A stretch of DNA of 64,000 bases, taken from NCBI GenBank assembly GCA_963787485.1, contig CAWBDF010000007.1, positions 248,001 through 312,000 on the forward strand. Direction: 5' to 3'. The notes beneath the pieces were generated by a model, which worked only from the letters and a program-made list of their open reading frames with translations, made no database searches and was not told where the DNA came from. Source of the stretch: Bog-473 sp963787485. Its GTDB lineage: Bacteria; Actinomycetota; Acidimicrobiia; Acidimicrobiales; RAAP-2. Both the position numbers and the translations under genes were made by a program. This document shows positions 8,523 through 16,840 of this stretch, in pieces (position 1 is the first letter of the stretch; each line of letters opens with the position of its first letter).

Positions 8523-9908
8523 TCACGACTCCCTGATCGTCCCGGCGACGTGGGTGAGCTCCCGGACGCTGGAAAGTGAGCGGAGCCGGAGACACAAATC
8601 GATGACCTCGTTGCGCTGGGCTTCGTCCGGCATCACCGCACTGGCGCACTCGTTGAATTTGCCCCGGACCTCGTCTTCGGTCAGCGGGTCGAACATGGTG
8701 CCGTGCAGGTCCTTCTGCGCAGCCGAGGCGGTCCGCACGGTCCCGTCCTTCAGGGTCAGTACGACCGTGCTCGCGAGCTTCACCCTGGTCAGGTCGCCCT
8801 CGAGCGGCACCCAGTGGACCCGCTTCATGAGCTCCTGTCCCTCGGGTCGCCGGACGGCCGCGTCGGTGTACTGCGCCAGACCGCCCCGTCCGTCGAGGAC
8901 CATGGCCGCCATGTCGTACTCGACGCTGTACTTGCCCTCGAGCCCTGTCTGGGGGTGGTGGAACGGCTTGCTCTGCTCGAGGAAGGCCGGAAGGTGGACG
9001 TCGATCGACTCGATCTCATCGGGCTGAACTGGGCGCTCCTCGAAGATCTGCTCGATGGCGGTCATCGCCCAGTGCCCGGCCGCGCAGGAGGCGTTCAGGC
9101 GCATGGTGGACCCGCGCTCGGCCATGTCCCACGTCCCGAGGTCCTCGACGACCTTCTCAGGATCCCCCACCTCCTGGCCGATCATCCGCATCACACCGTC
9201 GTCACCGTCGAGGATGTCCGCGTTGGCCGTGAACCCCATCCCGATCAGCTCCCCGGCCATGACCCCGTGCATGGCCGCATTGCCGGCGGTGAAGCCCTTG
9301 GTGTCGCTGGCTCGGTTCTTCTGCACCCCGCCCATGGCCGATGCGGCATGGCCGATGGCCATCCTGATCTGGGTGACGTCCAGTCCCATCAGCTTCGCGG
9401 TGGCCGCGGCCACGCCCATCACGGGTTGGAAGCCCTGGTTGAACCAGCCGGTCTGCAGGAGCTTCGGGCCCCCCTGGTCCATGGTGGGCTTGGCCGTCCG
9501 CCAGATCACCTCGTAGCCCACCATCCAGGCCACGATGAGGTCACGGCCGGAGACGCCGAGCTTCTCGCCGACGGCCAGCGTGGCAGCCGTCACGGGATTC
9601 GCATAGTGACCGCTGAAGGCGGCGATGTCGTCGAACTCGAGCGCATGTCCGGCCGTGCCGTTCAGCAGCGTCGCGAAAGCGGCGGTGGTCTTGTACCCCG
9701 CGCCCACCACCGAGCTCTCGGGCTTCGTCTCCCCGAAGCCACGCACGTACTCGAGGAGGATCTTCCCCGTTGGCGTCGCTCTCCCGGCCAACTGCACGCC
9801 CAGGGTGTCGACGAACCGCTCCTCCACCCGGCGCAGAGCGACCTCCGGAACGTCGTCGTAACCGACCCCGGCAATCCACTCGGCAAGCCTCTGCGTGACG
9901 GACGTCAT
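8523..9908 (-). CDS. MmgE/PrpD family protein (2-methylcitrate dehydratase-like)
   Basis: 461 aa, the normal family length. Residues 84-94 read GTAGHALEFDD, the conserved family motif (GHxxDxDD type). The family includes 2-methylcitrate dehydratase and cis-aconitate decarboxylase, so dehydration or decarboxylation of a tricarboxylic-type acid is likely. The ATG at 9908 has a good GGGGAGG ribosome-binding site. It lies downstream of LeuD- and LeuC-like genes and a second, more divergent MmgE/PrpD gene. The combination suggests a hydration/dehydration sequence on a branched di- or tricarboxylate. Confidence 0.88.
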   Translation of the reverse strand: MTSVTQRLAEWIAGVGYDDVPEVALRRVEERFVDTLGVQLAGRATPTGKILLEYVRGFGETKPESSVVGAGYKTTAAFATLLNGTAGHALEFDDIAAFSGHYANPVTAATLAVGEKLGVSGRDLIVAWMVGYEVIWRTAKPTMDQGGPKLLQTGWFNQGFQPVMGVAAATAKLMGLDVTQIRMAIGHAASAMGGVQKNRASDTKGFTAGNAAMHGVMAGELIGMGFTANADILDGDDGVMRMIGQEVGDPEKVVEDLGTWDMAERGSTMRLNASCAAGHWAMTAIEQIFEERPVQPDEIESIDVHLPAFLEQSKPFHHPQTGLEGKYSVEYDMAAMVLDGRGGLAQYTDAAVRRPEGQELMKRVHWVPLEGDLTRVKLASTVVLTLKDGTVRTASAAQKDLHGTMFDPLTEDEVRGKFNECASAVMPDEAQRNEVIDLCLRLRSLSSVRELTHVAGTIRES

Positions 9909-9969
9909 CTCAGCCTCCCCTGCACGTCCCCTCCTTCTGACTCTCGCTCTCCTGCCACGGTACCTGCCG

Positions 9970-10473
9970 CTACCGGCTGGCGAGGTAGCCCTCGTTCCGC
10001 AACATCTCCTCGACCCCGCCTGCCACCACAATGCGGCGGAGCACCTCGGGCACGGGAGCGCCCTGCAACGAGGTGCCCTTGGTCACGTTGCGAACCTCGC
10101 CGGTGAGCCAGTTGACCTCGGCGACATCGCCCTCGTCGAAGGCGTCGAGGATCCCAGGACACGGCAGAGACGGGAGCCCCACGTTGATGCAGTTCCGCAG
10201 ACCCAGGCCGTTGAACGAATCGGCAACCACGACGCTCACGCCGAGACCCACGAACATGTCCCCGATCGGGCGCGCCGAACCCACCCCGAAGTTGCGACCG
10301 GCCAGCAGGATGTCCCCCGGCTGTACCTCGTCCTTCCATCCCGGCCGGTTCGCGTTGAACACGTGCTCGAGCTGCTCCTCCTTCGTCATCAAGACGGCGA
10401 AGTTCGGAATGACGAGATCGGTGTTGATGTCGTCGCCAAACTTCCAAACCTTGCCCGTGAACACGTCTTCCAT
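9970..10473 (-). CDS. Aconitase-family small subunit (3-isopropylmalate dehydratase small subunit-like)
   Basis: 167 aa, matching the short archaeal-type LeuD/HacB subunits rather than the ~200-aa proteobacterial LeuD. It shows FGDDINTDLVIP near the N terminus and GRNFGVGSARP around residue 56, the substrate-binding loop of the swivel domain. It would form a heterodimer with the large subunit encoded 44 bp upstream. The ATG at 10473 is the first Met of the domain; longer in-frame extension upstream reads as noncoding. Because neither leuA nor leuB is nearby, and MmgE/PrpD genes flank it, a role outside leucine synthesis is more likely. Confidence 0.9.
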   Translation of the reverse strand: MEDVFTGKVWKFGDDINTDLVIPNFAVLMTKEEQLEHVFNANRPGWKDEVQPGDILLAGRNFGVGSARPIGDMFVGLGVSVVVADSFNGLGLRNCINVGLPSLPCPGILDAFDEGDVAEVNWLTGEVRNVTKGTSLQGAPVPEVLRRIVVAGGVEEMLRNEGYLASR

Positions 10474-10517
10474 CGACTGAACCCCTCTCTCGTGCGGCTC
10501 GGAGGATCCGAAGCCCC

Positions 10518-11747
10518 TCAGAATCCCCTGGGGTCGGTGATGACCCCCGTGATCGCCGACGCGGCCACCGTCGCCGGCGACCCCATGAACACCTGGGCCT
10601 CGGGGCTCCCCATGCGTCCCTTGAAGTTCCGCGTCGACGCCGTGATGCACGTCTCTCCGTCCCCCAAGAGCCCCATGTGCCCACCGAAGCAGGCACCACA
10701 CGTGGAGCTCGTCACCACCGCGCCGGCGTCCATCAGGGTCTCCACATAGCCCATCCTGATGGCGTCCTTCAAGATGGTCTGGGTGCCCGGCGTGACGATG
10801 AACCGCGTTCCCGCAGCCACCTGCTTGCCCTTGACGATCTCGGCCGCGACGGCGAAGTCGCTCAGCCGGCCGTTGGCGCACGATCCGATGAAGGCCTGGT
10901 CCACCTTCTGTCCCGTGACCTCGCTGACCGGCTTCACGTTGTGGGCCACCTTGTTGGGGAGGACGACCTGCGGCTCGAGCGAAGACAGGTCGACGGTGAG
11001 GACCTCTTCGTACTCGGCGTCGGCGTCGGGGAACACGGGCTCGAAGGGCCACTTGGCCCGACCTTCGAGGTACGTCTGGAGGACGTCGTCGTAGGGGAAG
11101 AGCGAGAACTCGGCCGAGAGCTCCGCCGAGATCGTCGCCATGGTCAGGCGCCCGTCCATCTCAATGCCGGCCAGGCCGTCGCCGTACCACTCGAGATTGC
11201 GGCCCGCGAAGTCGCCGTACTCACCGGGGATGTAGTGGATGATGTCCCGTGCGTAGACGCGCTCGGGAAGCGAACCCTCGAGCACCACCTTGGTGGTGGG
11301 TCCGACGAGGAACCAGGTGTGCCCCTTGCAGGTGATGTAGAGCATCTCGGAGGGGCCCAATCCGCGGGCCAAGCAGTTCAGCGCACCCGACGAGCAGGTG
11401 TGCGAGTCGGGGTTGGCCAGGATCTGGCCCGGGAGGGCCAAGCCCTCCTGGGCCACCAGGACGTGCGAGATCCCGTGACGTCCCACTGGGAAGTAGTTCT
11501 TGATGCCGAACTTCTCGACGAACTCCCGCATGCCCTTGGCCATGTTGGCGGCCCGGACGGTGGGAGCGGGCACCTGATGGTCGTGGAGCAGCACGATTTT
11601 GTCGGGGTCGCTGACTTTGAGGATGTCGGGCCGCATGGAGTCGAAGGAGACGATGACGTCGACCTCGACCGCCACCACGTCCCCGGGCGAGACCACCTCG
11701 CTCTCCGAGTGGTTGGCCAGGATCTTCTCGATCGCCGTCATTCCCAT
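10518..11747 (-). CDS. Aconitase-family large subunit (3-isopropylmalate dehydratase large subunit-like)
   Basis: 409 aa, the length of archaeal-type LeuC/HACN proteins. The three [4Fe-4S] ligands are visible: one in GSCANGRLSD and two in STCGACFGGHMG. PDSHTCSSGALNCLARGLG matches the substrate/cluster region. The ATG at 11747 follows GGAGGAG with 7 bp spacing. It forms a hydro-lyase with the small subunit just downstream. Candidate reactions from the family are isopropylmalate, homoaconitate, citraconate or 2,3-dimethylmalate (de)hydration; the sequence does not decide between them. Confidence 0.9.
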   Translation of the reverse strand: MGMTAIEKILANHSESEVVSPGDVVAVEVDVIVSFDSMRPDILKVSDPDKIVLLHDHQVPAPTVRAANMAKGMREFVEKFGIKNYFPVGRHGISHVLVAQEGLALPGQILANPDSHTCSSGALNCLARGLGPSEMLYITCKGHTWFLVGPTTKVVLEGSLPERVYARDIIHYIPGEYGDFAGRNLEWYGDGLAGIEMDGRLTMATISAELSAEFSLFPYDDVLQTYLEGRAKWPFEPVFPDADAEYEEVLTVDLSSLEPQVVLPNKVAHNVKPVSEVTGQKVDQAFIGSCANGRLSDFAVAAEIVKGKQVAAGTRFIVTPGTQTILKDAIRMGYVETLMDAGAVVTSSTCGACFGGHMGLLGDGETCITASTRNFKGRMGSPEAQVFMGSPATVAASAITGVITDPRGF

Positions 11748-11769
11748 GTGTGTTCTCCTCCTACTCGAT

Positions 11770-13134
11770 CTATCGGGGGCTGAAGAGCGGCGCCAGCTCC
11801 GCCACGTCGGCGATGCTCGACAGGTCCCGCGCCCGCGCGTAGAGCTCGTCGGCCTGGGCCTCACCCAGCACCCGGGCCACCATATCCGTGAATTTGCCCT
11901 TGAACTCGTCCTCCGTGAGCGGGTTGCTGGGGTTGCCCTTGGGGTAGAGCACCTCCTCGGTGAACTCCCGGCCGTCACGGAGGCGAACGGTCACGCTTCC
12001 CGGCTGGGAGTTCGTGACCTTCTTGAGGAGCTCGGTGTCCTGGTGGACCTTGGTCTTGGGAATCATTCCCTGCACCACCGGATCCGCCACCGTCTCGTCG
12101 GTGAACTGGTCGACGCCGATCTTGCCGTGCACGGCGGCGACCGAGAGCGCGAAGGGAAGGCTGGCCTGCGCGCTCACGACTGTCGACACGTTGTGCTTGG
12201 CCAGGAACGGCTCCACCCGTTGCCACCCGGCATCGATCTCCTCAATGTCCTCGTGGCGCACATCGTGAGTGCGGATGATCTTGAGCAGCGCCTCGACCGG
12301 GGCGTGCAAGGTCAGGTTCATGGGGTAGTTCTTGACCCAGCGGCCCGAGATGATGAACGACTGCCCCAGCCCGTCGAAGAGCGCGTCGGCGTCGAGCCTC
12401 CCCTCCGAGTACATCTGGGCGAATCCCTGCACGCCCTCGAGGCCCATCTCGGTGGCCCGAAACCCGGTCTCGGCCATGAGGGCGGCGGTCACGCCCCGCT
12501 CACTGGCCATCCCACCGTTGAGGGACCTCTGCCAGGCGCCCTCCTCGTGACCCTGGAAGGTGCCGCCGGTGAAGGCCGCGGCGAGACCCAGCGCATAGTT
12601 GGTGTGGTGACCGGAGAGTCCCAGGACCCGGGCGCCGCCGGCGGCGCACCCGAACGTGCCGAACAGGGCGGGCACGTAGAAGCCGGAGCCGGGCTGGCCG
12701 GAACCGGGCTGGAGCGTCGCCCGCAAGATCCTGCCCTGGACCTCGTAGCCGATGGCGATGGCGAGGGCGAGGTCCCTCCCCGGCTTGTGTCGCGACTCGG
12801 CCAGGGCCAGCGGACCGGTGACGGCGAATGGATAGGCCCGGCTGTTGGCCACGAAGTCGGCGTACTCGAATCCGAGCGCCATGGTGCCATTGGCCATCGC
12901 GGCACGTGAGGTGAGGGTCTTCCGGCCCGTGGCGAGGATGGTGGCTTCGGGCTGTCCGCCGCCGTCTTGGGCACAAAAGGCGGCGATGCTCTGGCCCCAC
13001 GGCTTGGTGGCCCCGACGAAGATGCTCTCACCGAGGAAATCCGTGAAGGCGCGAGCGGCCTCTTCGACGACCCCGGAGGGCAGGTCCTCGACCTGCAGCC
13101 CGGCCACCCACTCGGCCAGCTCGCGCGTGACCAT
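11770..13134 (-). CDS. MmgE/PrpD family protein, divergent paralogue
   Basis: 454 aa from ATG 13134. A GTG at 13170, 3 bp after a GAGGGGGG, is an alternative start. The fold is clear from the N-terminal helices (ELAEWVAGLQVEDLP) and the C-terminal NPLTEDEFKGKFTDMVARVLG. The motif that normally reads GHALDFDD is replaced by MALGFEYAD, so the catalytic residues may differ from the paralogue at 8523-9908. Its stop is 22 bp before the LeuC-like gene. Two MmgE/PrpD genes around a LeuCD-like pair suggest two different (de)hydration or decarboxylation steps in one pathway. Confidence 0.82.
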   Translation of the reverse strand: MVTRELAEWVAGLQVEDLPSGVVEEAARAFTDFLGESIFVGATKPWGQSIAAFCAQDGGGQPEATILATGRKTLTSRAAMANGTMALGFEYADFVANSRAYPFAVTGPLALAESRHKPGRDLALAIAIGYEVQGRILRATLQPGSGQPGSGFYVPALFGTFGCAAGGARVLGLSGHHTNYALGLAAAFTGGTFQGHEEGAWQRSLNGGMASERGVTAALMAETGFRATEMGLEGVQGFAQMYSEGRLDADALFDGLGQSFIISGRWVKNYPMNLTLHAPVEALLKIIRTHDVRHEDIEEIDAGWQRVEPFLAKHNVSTVVSAQASLPFALSVAAVHGKIGVDQFTDETVADPVVQGMIPKTKVHQDTELLKKVTNSQPGSVTVRLRDGREFTEEVLYPKGNPSNPLTEDEFKGKFTDMVARVLGEAQADELYARARDLSSIADVAELAPLFSPR

Positions 13135-13230
13135 GCGCCCGCCAGTGACAGTGTCCTCACGGCTGTCCACGGTCCCCCCCTCGTTTCGTGTTTCCGTACA
13201 GTTTTGCCGATCGCGTCGGGACAAGCCCAA

Positions 13231-14409
13231 TCAGAAGTGGACGAGCTGCTCGAAACGGGTGAGCTCGTCCCCCGTGAAGCCACCCGCGTGGCCGGGGAGC
13301 TGGTAGAGCCGGGCCACGTTGCCGCCCAGGAGCGCGAGGCGGTCCTCGGCGGGCACCTCCTCGGTCACCCGCATGGCTTGCTGCCGGTCGTCGGGCCAGT
13401 GGGAGTCCGCCATCGGATAGTGGCTGCCCCACATCAGGTGCACCTTTCCCAGCACGTGCCGGTTCTTCACCGACGAGCGGTCCTGGTGGAACACGAACCA
13501 CGTGTGGGCACGGACGTACTCGCTCGGCAGCACGTCGGGGTTCTTCAGCGCGTACTCGTCGAGGTGGCGGTGGCGGACGTAGTTGATGTCCATGAACTCG
13601 AGCCAGTGGAGGGCCCACCCGGCATTCCCGTGGGCGAGAACCAGCCGTACGTTGGGAAACCGGTCGAAGACCCCAGCCGCCACCAGGGGCAGAGCGGCGT
13701 CGGCCATCGGCGGCTTCAGACCCGGCGCCACCCCCGACGGGGGCAACGTCGCCCTGGCACCCATGGCGTAGTGCAGGCTCACCGGGACGCCCAACTCGTT
13801 CACCGTCTCCCAGAACGGGTCGTCGTCGGGACTCCCGGCCACCGTGCCGCCACCGGGCCAGGCATCGAGAAGGACGCCACGCAGGTTGAGCTCCTTGACG
13901 CAGCGCAGCAGTTCGTCGCGGGAGTCCTCGGTCGACGTCGAGGGAATCTTGCCCAAGCCGATGAACCGATCGGGGTTGTGGGCCGAGAAGTCAGCGATCC
14001 AATCGTTGTAGGCGCGCACGCAGGCCAACCTGAGCTCGGCATCGTCGAGCTGCTTGACGGCGTCCCAGAGTCCTGATGACGGGTAGAGCAACTCAGCCTG
14101 CACGCTGTCGGCGTCCTGTGCCCTGATGCGCTCCTCCGGGTCGTACAGGCCGGGCTGCACGTCGTCGAAGGTCACGGCCTTGCCCACGTCCCGGGGCGCC
14201 ACTCGCCAGCCGGACCCCGCGGCGGCCGTCGCCGGGAGGGGGGCAGGCTCGACACCCTCCACCACCCAGGCGCTTCCGGCCTCGGTGGTCTCGAGCTTGG
14301 GCGCACGGCTCCGCAGATTGCTGGGCACACGCCGCTCGAAGAGGTCCGGAGGCTCGACGACGTGCGAGTCCGCCGAGATCAGCGAGTCGTCAGTGTTGCT
14401 GCCCGTCAC
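13231..14409 (-). CDS. Amidohydrolase family 2, with altered C-terminal metal motif
   Basis: 392 aa from a GTG at 14409, with AGGAGA ten bases upstream. The N terminus reads ISADSHVVEPPDLFERR, the standard first motif. At the C terminus, where paralogues have GSDYPH or GPDFPH, this protein has GSHYPMADSHWP, so the conserved Asp is replaced by His. That residue normally helps bind metal or activate water, so the chemistry may be changed. It is followed closely by the divergent MmgE/PrpD gene and preceded by another amidohydrolase-2 gene 59 bp away. Confidence 0.82.
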   Translation of the reverse strand: MTGSNTDDSLISADSHVVEPPDLFERRVPSNLRSRAPKLETTEAGSAWVVEGVEPAPLPATAAAGSGWRVAPRDVGKAVTFDDVQPGLYDPEERIRAQDADSVQAELLYPSSGLWDAVKQLDDAELRLACVRAYNDWIADFSAHNPDRFIGLGKIPSTSTEDSRDELLRCVKELNLRGVLLDAWPGGGTVAGSPDDDPFWETVNELGVPVSLHYAMGARATLPPSGVAPGLKPPMADAALPLVAAGVFDRFPNVRLVLAHGNAGWALHWLEFMDINYVRHRHLDEYALKNPDVLPSEYVRAHTWFVFHQDRSSVKNRHVLGKVHLMWGSHYPMADSHWPDDRQQAMRVTEEVPAEDRLALLGGNVARLYQLPGHAGGFTGDELTRFEQLVHF

Positions 14410-14468
14410 GGTGTGCTGGTCTCCTGTCCTGAGGCTCCCGATGGCGAGGGTGCGCCCCGTTCGATCTC

Positions 14469-15680
14469 CTACGCCGCGGCACCGATGGCCTTCGGCTCGT
14501 CGTAGGGCATGTTGTACATGTCGGCGGCGTTGCGCCACATGATCCGCTCGATTTCGCTCGGGGTGGCCCCGGCCCGCTCCAAGATCTCCCGACCGAGCTG
14601 GTAGTCCACCGGCCAGCTGCTCGACGAGTGGGGGAAGTCAGGTCCCCACATGATGTTGCCCACCCCGATGTCGTAGCGGTTGGCCGCACCCACCTCGTCG
14701 ACGATGTACACCACGCTGACGTTGCGCCGGAAGTATTCGCTCGGCAACATGGGCAGGTCCCACTCCGAGCGGTTGCGCTTGACGGACTCGTCGAACGTCT
14801 CGAGGTAGTAGGGAACCCAACCCGTGTGGACCTCGGAGCCGACGAAACGCAGGTCGGGGAAGCGCTCGAAGACACCCGACGAGATCATCTTCCAGAGGAT
14901 CACCGGGAAGGCGCCCGCCTCGACGTCGAGGCCCATCGTCTTGGCACGACGCAGTTGGTCGGGAACCCCCTGGGCATTGAGCTTCGATCCCAGGTCGCCG
15001 GCGGGGAAGAAGAACATGGTGTGGACGTTGATGGCCATGTCCAGCTCGACCGCGGCCGCCCAGAAGCGGTCGTCCTCGGGAGTCGGCTCGAAGAACGATC
15101 CACTCGGGTACGACTCGAGCTGCGCCGTGCGCAGCCCCAGGCCGACGATGCGGTGCAGTTCCGCCAGGCAGTCGTCGATCCCAGTCGTCGGCAGCGTGGC
15201 GTTGCAGATGAAGCGCTCGGGCGCGTAGGCCTGGAACTCGGCGATCCAGTCGTTGTAGACCTTGTAGCAGGCCAGGCTGAGCTCGGGATCGGGACAGAGC
15301 TTGATCCCGTTCCACACCGTCGAGACCCCGTTGAAGATGACTTCGGCGTCGGTCTCGTCCTCCAGGATCTCCTCGACCCGGGCGGCCGGGTCGTAGGACC
15401 CGGGGAACACGTCCTCGTAGCGGACACCCCGGTTCTTGATCTGCTTGAAGCTGTCGATGAGGGACGCTCGGTCGAAGCGCTTGGAGGAGCGCGAGTACAT
15501 GGAGCTGAAGCCCATCGGCGACGGGCGCTTCTGGCCCTCCATGATCCAGGCGTGCCCCTTGGTCTTGGGGGTCTCGATGATGTGCGGGCCGCGGTCCTTG
15601 AACTTGGCCGGCAAACGGTCCGTCCACAGCGTGGGCGGCTCGTTCACGTGACCGTCAGCCGAGATCGATCGATACTGCAT
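14469..15680 (-). CDS. Amidohydrolase family 2
   Basis: 403 aa from ATG 15680, with GAGGGAG just upstream. An in-frame ATG at 15692 is possible. It carries ISADGHVNEPPTLWTDR at the N terminus and MWGPDFPHSSSSWPVDY near residue 358. The 'PDFPHSxSxWP' form marks a subgroup common in actinobacterial CoA-metabolism clusters. It is the first gene after a strong promoter-like element at 15778-15806, so it probably heads the downstream minus-strand operon. Confidence 0.86.
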   Translation of the reverse strand: MQYRSISADGHVNEPPTLWTDRLPAKFKDRGPHIIETPKTKGHAWIMEGQKRPSPMGFSSMYSRSSKRFDRASLIDSFKQIKNRGVRYEDVFPGSYDPAARVEEILEDETDAEVIFNGVSTVWNGIKLCPDPELSLACYKVYNDWIAEFQAYAPERFICNATLPTTGIDDCLAELHRIVGLGLRTAQLESYPSGSFFEPTPEDDRFWAAAVELDMAINVHTMFFFPAGDLGSKLNAQGVPDQLRRAKTMGLDVEAGAFPVILWKMISSGVFERFPDLRFVGSEVHTGWVPYYLETFDESVKRNRSEWDLPMLPSEYFRRNVSVVYIVDEVGAANRYDIGVGNIMWGPDFPHSSSSWPVDYQLGREILERAGATPSEIERIMWRNAADMYNMPYDEPKAIGAAA

Positions 15681-15777
15681 GCTCTCCCTCATCCCTTCCC
15701 GAGACGGCGACCCGACTCCTCGCACCTGGGGTGCTGCCCCTCAGCCCTGCCGGAACCTCGCGACAGGAGCCTCGCCA

Positions 15778-15806
15778 AGGCTAGCACCTGTGACGATATC
15801 TGTCAG
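15778..15806 (-). promoter_or_regulatory. Promoter-like -35/-10 for the minus-strand catabolic operon
   Basis: On the minus strand CTGACA (15806-15801) is followed, after exactly 17 bases, by TAGCCT (15783-15778). This fits the housekeeping sigma consensus TTGACA-N17-TANNNT. The predicted start would leave a leader of about 90 bases before the ATG at 15680. A perfect inverted repeat overlaps the -35. Confidence 0.5.
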
Positions 15807-15819
15807 CAGGCTGACAGAT
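15798..15819. promoter_or_regulatory. Operator-like perfect inverted repeat overlapping the -35
   Basis: Nine-base arms ATCTGTCAG (15798-15806) and CTGACAGAT (15811-15819) flank a 4-base centre. The right arm runs into a T-run (15819-15824), so it resembles an intrinsic terminator for plus-strand RNA, but both neighbouring genes are on the minus strand. Overlap with the -35 box makes a TetR-type operator the better reading. Confidence 0.55.
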
Positions 15820-15883
15820 TTTTTCGTCCTCCGGAGGGCGATCATCACGCCGGCCCGAGCGGTCCCTCGGGGGCGCCGCGAGG

Positions 15884-16811
15884 TCAGAAGCGGCCGGAGG
15901 GCTCTGGCACCGCGAGCGATGCCAGCTCGCCGGCCAGCTGGGCATGGAGGTCCCGGGACGACCCGAGGAGCGCGTCGAGAGCCAGGCCCCGGCGGACCAA
16001 GCCCGGGAGCGGGTGCTCCCCGGACAGCCCGATCGCACCGCAGACCTGCATGGCGTGCTTGGCCACGGCGTCGTGGGCGTCCCCCGCCACCGCCTTGGCC
16101 CAGGCCGCACTCGACGGCGACCCGTCCTCCCAGGCAGCCGTCACCAGGGACGCCGCCCCGACCGTCTCGGCGTAGGACTCGGCCATCCTGAATCGCACCG
16201 ACTGGTTCGACCCGATGGTGCGACCGAACTGGCGCCTGGTGCTCACCTGGTCCGATGCCACCTCGAGAATCCGACGCGCCACGCCGACGAGCTCGCTGGC
16301 CAGGGCCAAGCGACTGCGGCGCTCGACCTCGGTCCACTGCGCAACCTCGTTGGCGCTGGACCCCTGCACGCGGACGCGGACCCAACGGAACTCGCCGCGC
16401 CATGCCCCCGAGCGGCGCCTCGGTCACCTGGGGGTCTTCGACCTCGTGGAGCACGCCACCCGAGGGAACCAGCACGGTCCGGTGCGAACCGGCGACCGAG
16501 CGCAGGGCGATGCCGGACATGTCGAGCGTCCGGCCATCATCGGAGTCCACGGCCGGCGAGGCGGCCCAGGGCCAAATGACCGTTGCAGCACCTGCGACGC
16601 CGGACAGGGCGGCCGTGACCACGTCGAGTGCCTCGGTGTCCGCAGCCAGGAACCCTTGCTCCTCGAACAGCGCGCTGAACGCGAAGGCCTCGTCGGTCGC
16701 GGCCAGCTCCCGCCACCCGAACTCCGCCAAACCCGGAGCGATGTCGTCGGCCGAGCGCACGAGCGCCTCACGAAGTGAGCCACGAGCCAGCGCCCGGAGT
16801 TCCTCGTCCAT
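15884..16811 (-). CDS. Acyl-CoA dehydrogenase, short subunit, reading frame broken by one base
   Basis: The N-terminal half starts at ATG 16811 (MDEELRALARGSLREALV) with GGGGAGGG upstream and runs to TEAPLGG. The C-terminal half continues in another frame as WRGEFRWVRVRVQGSSANEV, with STRRQFGRTIGSNQSVRFRM and HAMQVCGAIGLSGEHPL. Removing one C from the CCCCC at 16405-16409 restores a ~308-aa protein. This is the short FadE-type subunit and sits directly downstream of a full-length acyl-CoA dehydrogenase, repeating the pair at 1593-3774. A heteromeric enzyme is likely by analogy. Confidence 0.82.
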
Positions 16812-16840
16812 GGTGTCCCTCCCCATGTGGTCGAGTCCCC

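Noticed and set aside
6439..9027. 862-residue plus-strand open frame
   Set aside because: Antisense to the amidohydrolase-3, MmgE/PrpD and DUF35-thiolase genes; Arg/Gly/His-rich with no domain.
9970..11747. Leucine biosynthesis leuCD
   Set aside because: No leuA or leuB nearby, and flanking MmgE/PrpD and amidohydrolase genes point to catabolism; the family call is kept general.
15798..15824. Intrinsic terminator for a plus-strand transcript
   Set aside because: No plus-strand gene ends there; both neighbours are minus-strand and the hairpin overlaps their promoter.
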